Below are positions 23,808 through 36,100 of a stretch of DNA of 64,000 bases, piece after piece (within the stretch, counting starts at the first letter, position 1; each line of letters opens with the position of its first letter). Location of the stretch: assembly GCA_964017065.1 (NCBI GenBank), contig OZ024791.1, positions 4,640,547-4,704,546 of the forward strand, given 5' to 3'. The stretch is from Haliclona indistincta (taxonomy: Eukaryota > Porifera > Demospongiae > Haplosclerida > Chalinidae). Position numbers and translations under genes: made by a program. Below the pieces are notes generated by a model that made no database searches, was not told where the DNA came from, and saw only the letters and a list, made by a program, of their open reading frames with translations.

Positions 23808-24350
23808 CCTGAGCAGCTGTGATAGTGAGAACAAGGAGAGACAGAGCACTCAGTGTTCCTGCACCGTTTGGATGGTCAGTGGTGGAATGAGTACCTACGG
23901 AAGCTGCCACAACAAACTGGAACGATGAGCTAGACACTGATGAGTCTCCATTGACAATTTTAGCAACGGCTACAGCTTGCTCATGACAGAACGTATCATC
24001 CTCATCTGAGGAATTACTTGCGTGAAAAATGATCTCTATAGATCATTTGTTTCTGTCAGGGAAGCTTCAACTACACACCTACAGTTAATAATGATTGAGT
24101 ATGGTATAGAATGTACAACTGCTATTATTTACCTTCCTTGCAGATTCTTAATTAAACATGGTATCCTGGATCATTCCTACTGCATGAACCCATCACGAGT
24201 CCCCAGACCACTATCTATGTCAGCAGCATCAGCAAGACGATCTAGGTCTAGTGCCATGATCAAAACTGCACTTGTGGGGAAAAATATTATTAACCTCACT
24301 GATCACTTATAGACAAAAGCTCACCGCAAATAGGACAGCATCACACTTTT
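23808..24350 (-). pseudogene. Decayed tandem copy of the RECK 3' end
   Basis: On the minus strand this segment matches the last exons of the RECK gene (24596-25085): the GPI-signal tail region with cactcagtgttcctgc, the exon with gaagcttcaactacacacct, and the exon with gtcagcagcatcagcaagac. Substitutions, an altered splice region and loss of the upstream exons make it a relic. Together with the fragment at 24370 it shows that a unit covering the end of the membrane-protein gene and the end of RECK was once tandemly duplicated. Confidence 0.8.
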
Positions 24351-24369
24351 AGTATTACTTGTAAAATTT

Positions 24370-24449
24370 ATTGGTATTCAGCCGTGTATTTTATTGTGTA
24401 GATTGCACTCATTGTAAGCTTCTGACGTGTTTGCCTACCAAACCATAGT
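24370..24449 (+). pseudogene. Small fragment of the single-exon membrane-protein gene
   Basis: About 80 bp similar to 23191-23275 of the gene at 20018. Both share cagtgtattt/tcattgtgtg-like runs, the word gattgcactcat and gtgtttgcctaycaaaccata. It sits between the RECK-tail relic and RECK itself. Confidence 0.7.
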
Positions 24450-24519
24450 TGTATGCCGACTAGCTATATAGTTTGTTTAAAGTTTGGGACTAATATAATT
24501 ATTTATTACCAGAATTTAT

Positions 24520-24550
24520 TGCAGTTGTCTATTAACTGTAGACAACTGCA
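24520..24550. other. Hairpin, 11-bp stem
   Basis: tgcagttgtct and agacaactgca form a perfect inverted repeat around a 9-nt loop, just downstream of the RECK stop codon. It could be an RNA 3'-UTR hairpin if the transcript extends that far. Confidence 0.5.
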
Positions 24551-24595
24551 ACTATTAACTATGATACATGTACATTACACTGATTATTAAGTCAG

Positions 24596-27500
24596 TCACA
24601 TAAACACAGCTATCAGAGCAGCTGCAACAGTGAGCGTGAGAAGAGAGAGAGCACTCAGTGTTCCTGCTCCATTAGGATCAGTGCTGGGACCAGGAGAGGT
24701 AGTGGTGGTGGAACGAGGAGCTGTAGAAGCTGCCACTGCAAACTGGAATGATGAGCTAGACACAGATGAGTCTTCATTGATGACATTAGCAATGACAGTA
24801 GCTTGCTCATGACAGAACATGACGTCATCATCAGAGGAGCCTTTCGGATGAAATACAATCTCTAGATTGCTTGTTTCTGTCAGAGAAGCTTCAACTTCAC
24901 ACCTATAAAAAATCATTGTTACTGCAGAATGAGCAACGAGTATATCATATACCTTCCTTGCAGATTCTCAAACACAGGATCTTGAACCATTCTCACCATA
25001 AGCCCATCAACAGTTCCCAAACCATTGTCAATGTCAGCAGCATCAGCAAGACGATCCCTGTCTAAAGCCAAGACCAAAACTCCACCTGCAAGGATTTGAA
25101 ACTTTGAATAATGATAGTCGAGATGCAAGGGATGCAAGCAATCACTTCTTAAGATGATTGCTTTGTATGTTAAACAGCTTACCACATATAGGACAGCATC
25201 CATCAGATGGTTGAACTATGAATCGGCAATCAGTGTTATTTCTCACTTCACATCTCCTTCCTCGGTTTACAGCATCACAAATTCTTCGTGGAGACTCCTC
25301 CTCTTCACAAGGACCACGATAATCCACACGAGCGCCACCAGATCGACTGCGCAGTACACAAATATTATCATACGTGATTCCATCAGTACCACAAACCTGT
25401 AGCAACATTTATAATAATAATTAATCAGTAAAAAATTATACGTATTTACTTGTCCTCCTCTGCAGTTAGTAGCATTACAGCGACCAGCATAATGCACATC
25501 TATATCAGCTGTTCTTTGTAGCAGTTGGCACACTGATCCATATGTAATACCGTCAGTACCACACACACGAGTGTCACTGGGTTCCACATCTCCTGATCCA
25601 ATATCACCATCATCTCTTGCATCTCGACTATCATCAGAGTCCATGGTCGTATTGTAGTCATCACATGATAGTCGTGTGATATTCACTGCAAAATTATTGA
25701 GTACATATAACTGATGTGTTTGAAAATATTACTGGCAGCTAAAAATAATAAATTTAAGTTATGACATAAGTCAAACTGCTATTTACTGCATCTTAGTGGT
25801 ATCTGTTATGAGACAACCCAACTGTCAAATTGAATTTCCACAGTTTTGGGCATCTTGTATGAAAATTTGGCAGAGATTATTGGCTGTTATCTAATACAGT
25901 ATCCACTCTTATGCAACTTATTAGCTTACCACACACTCTGACAGTGTCTGGTTTGCATCCTCCTCTAGCGAGGCAGTACGACCATCCCTTTCTTCTACAG
26001 ACCTCACCATCTTGACATGGAAACACATCACATGGATTCTGAAAATAGCGGACAGTCAGGACCAGGAAATAGAATATTTTAATGACTCACTACAACAGGA
26101 CACGGTGCATCGATGATATCGATGGAAGGTATTCTAGCGCAATGGATAGCGACACATCTGCTGGAGTATGTACGGCCATTGCGACCACAAACAGGCTCTC
26201 TTCGCTCTAAGTTGCATCGAGAACATGTGTTGTTTCGTGTATCATCACAATCCCTTTCAGTACAGTGCAGTGTTCCAGAGCGACAGGTGCACCTGTAGTA
26301 GCAACAGGAAGCAGTATTATTATATAAACTAGTGTCATGCTAACCTATTGCAGTCAACTTGAATAGACTGCCCATGTACCAATTGGGTCCCATCACCCAG
26401 TGGACAGCCCTCTGTAGTGCAGTTTCTCTGACATACAGATCTTCTTCTGCTGCAGCTTAGCTGTCCTAGGTAGCACTTGCAATAGGCACAGCCACATGAG
26501 TCCACAAATGTATGACCATGTTGTACAGTAATGGTTCTATTAAATCGTCTGATAGTGCATGGCTTGTACACTAAAATAGAACAAAATAATATTATATGAC
26601 GTGCAAAATTTATAAGAGCACCTTTCCTGATACATATTGGTCTTCTAGACAGTGCTACATCATTGCTGCGTTGATCAACCAGCACATCAGACAGTCTAGT
26701 ACCATTAGCGGGAAATACACAAGCACAAATGAGTGTTCCTTCACGAGGTCCTGGACGACAGATGCGTGGCTTGAAGAAACCATTACTATCACACTCATCT
26801 CTCATAACAGCCGTTTGATTACTAGAACAAGGACCTAAAATAAAAGATAGTGAAAGTATTGTAGCTAGAGGCTATATGTCTCTCACCATCAGTTTCTCTA
26901 GGAGTACATACAGAAACTGTTAGTCCCACTCTCCTGCAGTAGTCATTTGTGGAGCATTCAATGGATGCTCTGACCAAGGTGAGAGCAGTATGTCGAGCTG
27001 ATGTACCGACTAACAAGCCTCTAGCTCTCTCCTTCTCCTCTCTCTGTTCTTCATCCTCCTCATCTGATGTCGCACGACTATCCATTATATCCCGACTGTC
27101 ATCCTCAATAACTTCCCCTTCCTCTTCATCCACTTCCCTAATACAAGTAGTGTTCTCAGCCAATCCTACAACACACACACACACACATGAATAATGACAG
27201 ACCAAGCACCGTAACCCTCGCGCGTTAACAAATCATGTGTGCTTCTATGCATGATTACCATTGCTGCTTTGTGTTAAATAAACTCACAAGTCAAATACCT
27301 GGTCCCGGCCCACTCATGTACATTGCAAAAATGGGCAAAGCATGTGTGGATTGTTAAATACTCACACAATCAGTATTGTGTACTGTTACATGATACTATT
27401 TGAACAATAGAGCTTTCCTGATGGTATGCAGTTCACTTACGGTCTCTGCAAGTAGCTTCACCAAACCCTTCTCTCACACAGACTTGATCATCAGAGCACA

Positions 27501-28515
27501 TGCATACATCTTCATCTATTATAGGAATAGTAATACAATGCATCATGAGTTCCAATACAAATTTACAGTAATGCATATCAAATTATGACAGACATATTTG
27601 ACTTAACAATCTAGTAATAAAATAGCTAAATAAGGCTCTTAGTGCTAACTAAGTATTATTGTAGCATGCTATTTAGAGAAGTTGAGCTTACATAGTCGAT
27701 CAACTACTACACATACCTGTTGTGCTGCTGTTACAGCCATCTCTACAATAAGGACAGTTGTCACGATATCCAATACAGCGCAGCCCACACATGGCTTGCA
27801 ATTCCAGTATACCAGGACGACACAGCACTGCATTAAGAGTGAATCAAATAATACATACTGCAGCTCAAGTGCATTGTAGAAGCTACAGAACATTTCAAAC
27901 AAATTAATGTTCTGCAAACATTTCTATGTCACTTCTACAAGCACAAAACATGAATGTTGCATACTTCTGCATTCACAAGTCATGCATCCAGCATCACTAA
28001 CAGCAAACCCAAGTGCTCCACATCTCAAGTACTGTTGTTTAGAGCATCTGACAACAGGACATGTTGGCACTGATGAATGTGATGATGAGGAGAGAAAGTA
28101 ATAACAAGATGTTGAGTACAGTATTTAGTTGCCCACTGACTATTGGTACAAGTAGCATCAGATACATCGTCTGTCCGTGGGAAGGTCATCTGGTTGAGTC
28201 TTGTGCCGTTCCTGTGGACGCACCAACAGAGCTTTACCTCGCATTGAAGCGGGCTAAAGCTTCCATCATCCTGACAACGAATGCTCGGATTGCGCAGCTT
28301 CTGCACTCTACACAAGCTGAAATCGTCAGAATCAGCTATGAATGCAAACGAGTGAGAGTGACAACGACGCTGATACATCTTTATGTAGCTCACTTGATCT
28401 TTGTGCGTTTGCTGTAGCACTGGCTGCTATCAACAGCAGTATCGTCAAACCACCTGCAAGACATTGACATGCAATGTACATGAGCAAAGCAGCACTTACC
28501 AGCACTAGTAGCCAT
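24596..28515 (-). CDS. RECK: RECK-like GPI-anchored Kazal protein with N-terminal thyroglobulin-1 modules
   Basis: ATG at 28515. Splicing exon 1 to exon 2 (28398-28455) gives a signal peptide MATSAGGLTILLLIAASATA. Modules on the minus strand in order: thyroglobulin type-1 (about 28130-28340, CQDDGSFSPLQC..CWCV); antistasin/VWC-like Cys exons (27720-28070); a short Cys exon (27440-27515); an acidic linker (26890-27170); a second Tg1-like module (26640-26835, CDSNGFFKPRIC..CACV); a VWC-like module (26343-26573); Kazal-like (26113-26292, EPVCGRNGRTYSSRC); then Kazal motifs RVCGTDGITYGSVC (25450-25687) and VCGTDGITYDNIC (25190-25405). GCCPICGGVLVL follows, then the C-terminal domain with LEIVFHP and FCHEQATVIANVINEDSS, and a hydrophobic GPI-signal end (stop 24596-24598). 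The last three landmarks match the C-terminus of animal RECK. RECK restrains metalloproteases and, in vertebrates, serves Wnt7 signalling. Confidence 0.85.
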
Positions 28516-28900
28516 ATTGGATACAGAGTTGCTATAGAAGACTGCGCAACTGGGAAACGCTTTATATAACCGCCAACATTTTTTAGTACGAGCCTGAGCG
28601 AGTTGAACCACTAAACTTTGACATAAATAGAACATTATGACATACAATATCATGAGAAGCAACCAGCACTAACACAAATAAATGATAGATTCTTTGAGAA
28701 CAATACTTTTTGCATACTCTTCATGTGACGATACAAAACTGAGTGCAAACAATGACAACGACATTTCCACATAAAATAGAAATCTGTCAGCAAGACAAAC
28801 CATGTACATAGAGAGGAAAAAGAACAGGTCTGATAACAAAAAGCTAATTTTTGAGTTGTGATAAGTGATTATGGCAGGTACTCTTTCACACCATGTGTTG
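28516..28900. other. Intergenic: RECK upstream region
   Basis: About 385 bp between the RECK start and the end of the upstream F-box gene, which is on the same strand. It should hold the RECK promoter. No clear TATA box or gene is seen. Confidence 0.4.
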
Positions 28901-31900
28901 TCACAGACGACGCAGTCTGTTCTTATTGGCTTTTTTACCAATAGGTAAAAAGGAGGGTGTGAGATCTAGCTTATTGAGTGATGAGGTCTTGTTATCACAA
29001 TCGGAGTCTTCGGTATTTGGGAAAAGGCAGCGACGAATATCGTTGTTGTCTGACTCTCTGAGGTTCAACCGGCCGACGTTATCCACAACACTTGATAGGT
29101 TGTTCGGACCGGGAGTGTACTGGTGGTGATTGTGGGAGGAGGACGGTGATGTTAGTGATTGTGGGCGTGGCAGGCTGAGTGTGGTTAGTGGTGAGTTGAG
29201 AGGGCTCAGAACAGGAGTTGACTGTTGTCTGTTAACAGTATGTCCAGTGCTACCACCACCACTGTGATGGTTCTCCTATAGTGGAGGAAGCAAGAGAATG
29301 AACAATATAAGATCGCATTTATCAGTACATTGTTTTGTTGAGAAAAAATTGTGGAATTATACACGATTGTTTTGACACTTTATAACATGAAATTGTGCAA
29401 TACTTAAAACAGGAGCGCATGGAGTGCATGTAACTCTGTAAACAGCGAAATCCAAAGATGGTGGGTATTCTAAAAATAGCTGTTGCCATCCATATTATAA
29501 GGAGTATTTCAACCGCGCCTCTAATAAATAGCAATCTGTTCTAGCAATCGTGTCTTGGCAATGGCAGACAGTGGCATCTTCTCTTTAGCATTTTTGGGTC
29601 TCAGCCTTTTATATAAAGTATATCTTGAAGGGCTTGTGTGGTGAAACGAAAGACGACTTCGCTTAGGGGCCTGCTCCATAACTCGCTGGCATTTCACCAA
29701 TCAGAACGTCTTTTATGCTGTGTGCGACTTGGGTGAGGCTAATTTGTTAGTATTATATGGATGTTAACCCTTTAATTACTAAATTATCTTGTTGAAATTT
29801 TAACCTCGTAAATGCTGACCACTTCTATCGTGAATATCTCGTGTGTCCTTTGTGCTACTGGTCTCAAATTTGCGTCCTTTTACGCCAGTGAGTAGCCGCA
29901 ATTGCCCACACTCAAGTCGGTCGATATGCCCCTCCCACTTCGAAAGTGAAGCCGATAAAGTGCAGCAACCTTGTCAAATTTTGCTCAAAGTTAGTACTTT
30001 GGGGCTGGCTACTGAAAAGTACATACAAATAGCAGTGGTTTTGGTTAGTGTAAAATGTAGCCCAGATCATAGAGAATGCGCAAAAATGTGTTTTCTGAGC
30101 ACCCGAAGCCATAAAATGTCCAGATTTTCTTGGCAGCCATTTTGTTTTTCCTAAAATGTTATGAAATTTGCACTGAAACCATAGAAATGCTGAAGCCAAT
30201 ATGTTTAGCGCAGGGGACGCGCCGAAAACCACTCAATTTTGGGCAGTTATTTGTATTCTTCAATTTGGCTTAATTTTGGGATATTTTAGCACTTTTTCAT
30301 AAAGTTATGCTGTCTGAAGTATGTATGACGCCAAATTGCGTCATTGGGGCTTAAAGGGTTAAAAAAAACATGACCACTATCTTGGATTTTGCTGTTATCC
30401 GGGGTAGTATAATTTTAGAGTTGCATGCTCCCTTGTTTGTGTGGGCTCCTGTTGAAACAGGTTTAGCATAGTTTGTTTCAGGAAGGGAAGCTTAGGAAGC
30501 TTGCCCTCTGGATGAAACCATGGGGTTGGGTACATGACAGCAAGTATTGATTTACAATACAGCAAGTAGTGTGTTGAGTACACTGTTCAAAACTGGTGAG
30601 TTTAAGCAGATTTTGAAGTGAAAATCGCATAGTGTCACCTTCCTACACTTACGGGCTCAGTCCCTTTGTAGCCCAGGCAACTATAAAATAAAACGTGCTG
30701 TACACACCAGCATCGTACATGTAGCAACAAGATAATAATGGACTAATTGTGTGACTTGACTGTGATGTGATTAAAAAGTATTTAACACATTCAAAGACAA
30801 TTGACTCTGCCAACTTCTATGAGGTCTCTGAGAACTACAAGGCATGGTTCCTTAGCCGTCATACACTGTGCAGCTAATTATTATGGGAACATGCAGCTAA
30901 CCACTTAGGTTAATAGTCACTGTTGTCATAATTTTATGCTGAACACTTTAGTGTGAAACAAATAATGCTGCAAATATAGCAACAAATATGGCTGAGCGTG
31001 TACCGTTAGCAGGCAATGCTTAGTTTGATACAGCGGTTTTATTACATCTTGCACGCGTAGAGCGTGAACCGTGTTCAAGCTGAATCACGCAATGTAATAA
31101 ACCTTCCAAATAAGGCACGGATCACGCTTTACGCTTTTGTGGCTGTTGCAAGAAGTAATAAAACCGCTGTATGTGAATGCATGCTAGAGAGCAGGGTTGT
31201 ACAACAGCAAGCAGCACTATTACATTAGATGTACACCATTATTATAAAAAGAGTTTTTGGTGATACAAGTGCATGCACCCATTACTGTCTGAGGTAGGAT
31301 AATCTATAGTGTGGTTGTGCACCCACACTACAATTGGAAACTATAGAAACTGCTTGCTGTCAGCTGTGTGTACATAACAGTAACTGGTAAAGCTACAAAT
31401 GCATCCATACATAGCTAGCCGACGACTCCAGGCAGGGCTTCATCCACTAGTGAAGATACTCATAAAAAATGTAGTCTACAAACAATACGACATTTTATAC
31501 TACACAAAGCTCATACAAACTCAAATGGGGTCCATCGTCGTACCTTATATTTCTTGAAGTGAGCTCGTTTGCTAGTGATGTATGCCTTCCTAAGCTTGAA
31601 TAGTGTTCTATCGTTGCATAGCCTGTACCAGTGTCTCGATACCTTGCACACTCTATGAAAAGAGACATATAAAATCACAACTATTAATTTTCTCAAGCTT
31701 ATGTGCATACACAACCACTGTCATGCTATTGTGGTAATAGAATGGGACAAACTTTTTGCTGACACATGACAAACAAGTGAACACTTTCTCTAAACCAGAA
31801 ATGGATTCAGAAACTGAAATATCCATGGTTCAAGCATTGCAGTGGCTCCATGTTGGACATGCTAATCGAAAATAATCACTAATGCAAGGTGGGAAATGGG

Positions 31901-32368
31901 AACATTTTGGAACAAGCAATCTTTCCACACTTCCTGTCACTGGTTTGCCCGCCAATTGGTACAACAATGGCGGCCATGTCCACACCATAAATGAATAAGT
32001 TTTGGAGAAAATGCAATATGTACAGCAACTCACCGGCTAAGATCCCGGGGCTCCAGGTAGCACAGTATCTTGAGCGATATCTCTATGGGTAGTAGAGCTA
32101 GTAGGTCGAAACGAGGTTCTCGTAGGGCGTAGTAGCGCGCAGCTCGTGACCTAGCCGTAGCTGGGCTAGATGGTGTCCGGTTGAGAGGAGAAAAGAGTAG
32201 CGAAATGGCGGTTGCTGCCTGTTGCGAACACTTGGTTATCGAGTCTGCTCCCCATTTTTCGGTAGAGAGGGAGGAGGTCTGGTAGAGTGTGGCGAGCGAG
32301 GAGTAGTCATCCTTCCCAAACGATACAGCTCGAGTCAGCGGGCACACGGGAGCAGCTGAACACATCAT
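28901..32368 (-). CDS. F-box protein, three exons
   Basis: Exon 1 32034-32368 (ATG 32368), exon 2 31544-31652, exon 3 28901-29275 (stop TGA 28901-28903). The junctions are GT..AG and phase-consistent (335, 109 and 375 nt), giving about 272 residues. Residues of about 95-135 carry an F-box: LLALLPIEISLKILCYLEPR, DLSRVCKVSRHWYRLCND. Downstream is a basic patch (RKAYITSKRAHFKKYK), and exon 3 adds a Ser/Pro/His-rich low-complexity tail ending KKANKNRLRRL. F-box proteins bind Skp1 and recruit substrates to SCF ubiquitin ligases; no substrate-binding repeat is seen. The 2.3-kb intron 2 hosts two MITE-like elements. If intron 2 is retained, translation would stop at 31511-31513 (TPFEFV). The exon 3 link is inferred from frame and phase, not from a transcript. 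Confidence 0.72.
29764..30362. mobile_element. piggyBac-like MITE in F-box gene intron
   Basis: Body 29768-30358 is flanked by TTAA on both sides. Ends are ccctttaa at the left and, inverted, ccctttaagcccc at the right. The TTAA target with CCC-type ends is typical of piggyBac-derived elements. The interior is related, in reverse orientation, to the elements at 54176 and 62577 (shared ctactggtctcaaattgcg-like and agccgcaattgcccacactc stretches). No transposase is encoded. Confidence 0.8.
31031..31169. mobile_element. 139-bp MITE with TA target duplication (Tc1/mariner-like)
   Basis: Terminal inverted repeats of about 24 bp: cagcggttttattacatctt at the left and the inverse of aagtaataaaaccgctg at the right. 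The element is flanked by TA at 31029-31030 and 31170-31171. The size, TA duplication and CAG ends suit a Tc1/mariner-type MITE. The middle contains a second, weaker inverted repeat (cgtgaaccgtg / cacggatcacg). Confidence 0.78.
31172..31510. other. Intronic or downstream sequence, no gene seen
   Basis: AT-rich sequence between the small MITE and exon 2 of the F-box gene. It has no reading frame of note and no repeat that I recognise. Confidence 0.4.
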
Positions 32369-32605
32369 CTTGAAGAGCTAACGCGAAGCAGACTAAAGCA
32401 GCAGCCTAATCTAAAAGCCCGCCTTCCCTCACTAGCAAGGCGCGTACAGCTGATTCCAACCCGTGCCAGCCAATACCTATGAATATCATTAATGGTAATG
32501 AATCTCGTTAGTCTTTGTGATTTTGCCGCGCTGGACACATGGCAATCAATGAGGTGGAGTAGTTTTTGCTAATAATGTGTACAATATATTATAAATCATG
32601 GTTAT

Positions 32606-33097
32606 TCATGTTGATAGTCCTAATAACTCTTCTGCAAAGTAGCCAGCATCAATATCTTGAGGTAGCTGCTGTACTAGATCTTTGTCGGCTTCTTGGTCAT
32701 CAGGATTAGCATAGGTAAGGAGAGTAATGAGATGATCAACCAGCTCCTCCTCAGTAATATGTTCACCTGAGAGAGAGATACAGAGAGAGCTCTTTCACTG
32801 TATTACGCTAAGCCTGCATCAGACCTTTTTGCTGTAACAAAGTGAGCATCTGGTCCCTTGGGATGTTCCATTGTTGCTGTCTGCTTTTCCTCTGCCCTAG
32901 TATCTTGAAGGCTTTAGCAATGTCTGCTGGAGACAGGCCAAACACTGGTCGGTGATTGATGTACACTGAATAGAGAGAGAACAGTGGCATATTATCTCCC
33001 AGAGCTTGTTGACAAATTTTATAATAATATTCACAATCCCAGTGCAACACAAGGCAACCAGATAAGGATTGACAACCAGTTTGGAATTTGAATCAGC

Positions 33098-33140
<43 letters not shown>

Positions 33141-36100
33141 GTTACCACCTCCTTACCAAGACTACATAGGCACTACACACACCACTACATAATAACACAC
33201 ACACCACATATGTTTAGTTGTATTATAAACCACAGCCAGTGCATGTTTTTTTTACAGTAAAGAAGGACTGTAAATGGTCACTCTAACAGATTTACGCAAT
33301 GTATTGTCTATACTATACACATTGTGGCTTACATTTTATGAAATCCTCCAGATTGATCTGTGAGACACACTGTCCAGTGTCCACAAACTGACTGAACTTG
33401 ACCTCATTGAGCATATGCTCGACCTGTAGTAGCATGCATGGGAAGTTATTCACAGCTGATTGCCACATAATTCTACCAGTGGCAACAACATGATATTGCA
33501 TTTAGCACATCAACACACAGTAAAGAGGTATTTCACAAGTAGTAAGGCTACTAGCTGCTAAATATTGTCACCCCTTATAAAGTTTTGGTCAAAACTATGA
33601 GACCACCTCAAAGGTGGTTGTGGTGTGGTTGTGTGTATCTAACCTCTTGTTCTGAAGGGTAGAAGCCAATAGCTCTCATGAGGTAGGGTATCTGATGGGT
33701 AGGCATGAATGTTGATATCTCCCTCTTCGCCTTAGTGTCATCTCCTTGACTGGACATGATGGTAGTGATGACACACACACAACAACACTATTGACACAAC
33801 TGTACTATGGTATATACATACTATACTGCTAGAGTAAAGAACAGCTGTTGAAATGTAAACAATATTCATGTGTTTGAAGTGCGTCAGACAATAGACAACA
33901 ATATCACACACAGAGCTTCACTAGGTGTGATCATAATTATGACAGCCCTTCTCTCAATACCTTCTGATCTGTGCATAGTAGAAATGCTGTTCTAGCTCAC
34001 TATAGAACTCTCCTTCTCTCCCGCCATCTATCAGACTATAGAATGGCTCCATACCACTTCCACCCAGCGAACGCGATGCCTCCAGAGCACTGCAAAAGCA
34101 ATGGTTTTCATAATTGATTGTTGACAATTTATTTTATCAAAATTGAGTGATATTACTTACTTCACAATTATGCAATATTGTGTGTAAATCTATTTTATCA
34201 TTCCATCAGCAATTGGCTGACATTAAAAATAATTAGATAACCAATTCTCAAATTTAGCACAATAGCAACAACAACATGCAATATTCACACTTGTTGACTC
34301 ACTCTGTGTTCACGGACCACATGTTGACTATACAGTCATCACCACCAGCAGTGAAGAGATACTTTCCATCATGAGATGCAACCAGGTCTTGCACCTATGC
34401 ACAAAGAAAACACTCCCTCAACACAAATCAGATTTGCAATACCATAATGGGATGAGCTACCACACACGATGTGTTGTGAGGGTTGCCGTCATGAGGTAGC
34501 AACAGCAGTCCAACCTGATTAGAGTGAGTATTATTGTGTTAGCTGCTCAGTGTAGCACCTTGTCATTGGTGATGTAGGCAAGATATCGTCTCTCTTCATC
34601 ACCTCCTTCAGAGTATCGTATAGGAGCAGGTAACAATGCTAGCCTGCATGGATGAGGAAGAGGGCAGAGTAAGTGATAGAGGTAAAATAACTCACTTTTT
34701 CACAGGGCTTCCAAAGGTTGGGCCGAGCAGTGTTCTGCGACACATCTTGGTGCTAGCATTGTATAGCTTCAGTTTATACTATGGGAGTCAGCAGTAACAT
34801 GTAGCCGAAATACCACCAAGGCATCAGCACCTTAGGTGCTATTATTTGTAAGCTAGGTGCATTAACCTGATTGTTGGCAGTAATAATGAACGATTCCTTG
34901 GATAATGGAGGATACCACATAGCAGCTACTGGTACTGCTGTCTGTTCCATGTTGTCCACACCAGCTAGCACTAGGTCATCCTCACTACTAGCACTCACAT
35001 CGTATTCCACCTACACAACATGCACCCTCACTATCAGCACACCTTCACTACCAGCACACTCTCACCATGGTCCTGTCTTTGCTAATCGATATCAGTCGTG
35101 GTAACCCAGTATCAATTGATACACCAAACATCAGTGCTGGGGAATCAGGTATATCTCTCACCATCTCAGAACATGGAGTGGTTGGTACCTTGGATATCAT
35201 TATAATGAGACTTGTATCTTGCTAGGAACTCCCAATGAAGACTGCCTTCCACTGGAACTCTCTTGAACACTGTAATACAGTAGTCTAAATCCTGGGAAAA
35301 ATCAAATGTGACCAGTGAATCAGTAGGTGTGACTATTCTACTGACTGCAGTGGACATGTAGTTGGAATCAGCAGAAAATGCAATATGTGATACAGAGTTC
35401 TTTGAGTAGTGAAACACAGCTCCAGTGTGGACATCCTGCAGTGTGATTGCATCCAGTATATACACTTGTCCTGATGTGAGCCCCACGCCTACAAGAAGAG
35501 ATGAAGTAGTTTCACTTGTGTATATTAGTGGTTTACCAGCTATTTCACCACTGGGATCATAGCACACAGTCTGTATAAAATGCTGTTCTGGAAACTGTCT
35601 GAAGGACAACACTTTCCTAGTGACAATGACATTGTATATAAATCATTGATTTATGAGCTTCACTTACTTGTTAAGATAGTCCCATAGCTTCAGTCTACCA
35701 GTATAGCTACCCACTAGTAGTCTGGGGTCACTAGGATGAGCTGACAGTGCATTAACAGCTGCATCATTTTCCTGGAATATCACCTGCAGACCGCACACAC
35801 AAGATACACAAGTAAAGTAATAAAGTTTTACTGAAAAGTGTAGGGATGACGCTTGCAAAAGTAAAAGAACAAGATGGAATGATGCTTGCAAAAATAAAAG
35901 TCCCTACATCCTACAGTACAGCATGCTGTAGGAAACTTAGTAGGGACTCGGAAGAAAATACGAATATGACTATCAGTGCTTCTTGAGATTTTTTCAATTT
36001 CACCTGCCTTTTAGAAACCGAACAACACCTTCCTCAACAAAATCAGTCAAACTTACGGGCTCAGAAAATTTCCAAATCGCCTTTCTAATAGAAAAAATGG

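Noticed and set aside
28893..29129. Plus-strand 78-codon frame MCCHRRRSLFLL..
   Set aside because: It is opposite exon 3 of the F-box gene, which has consistent splice phase and a longer open frame on the minus strand.
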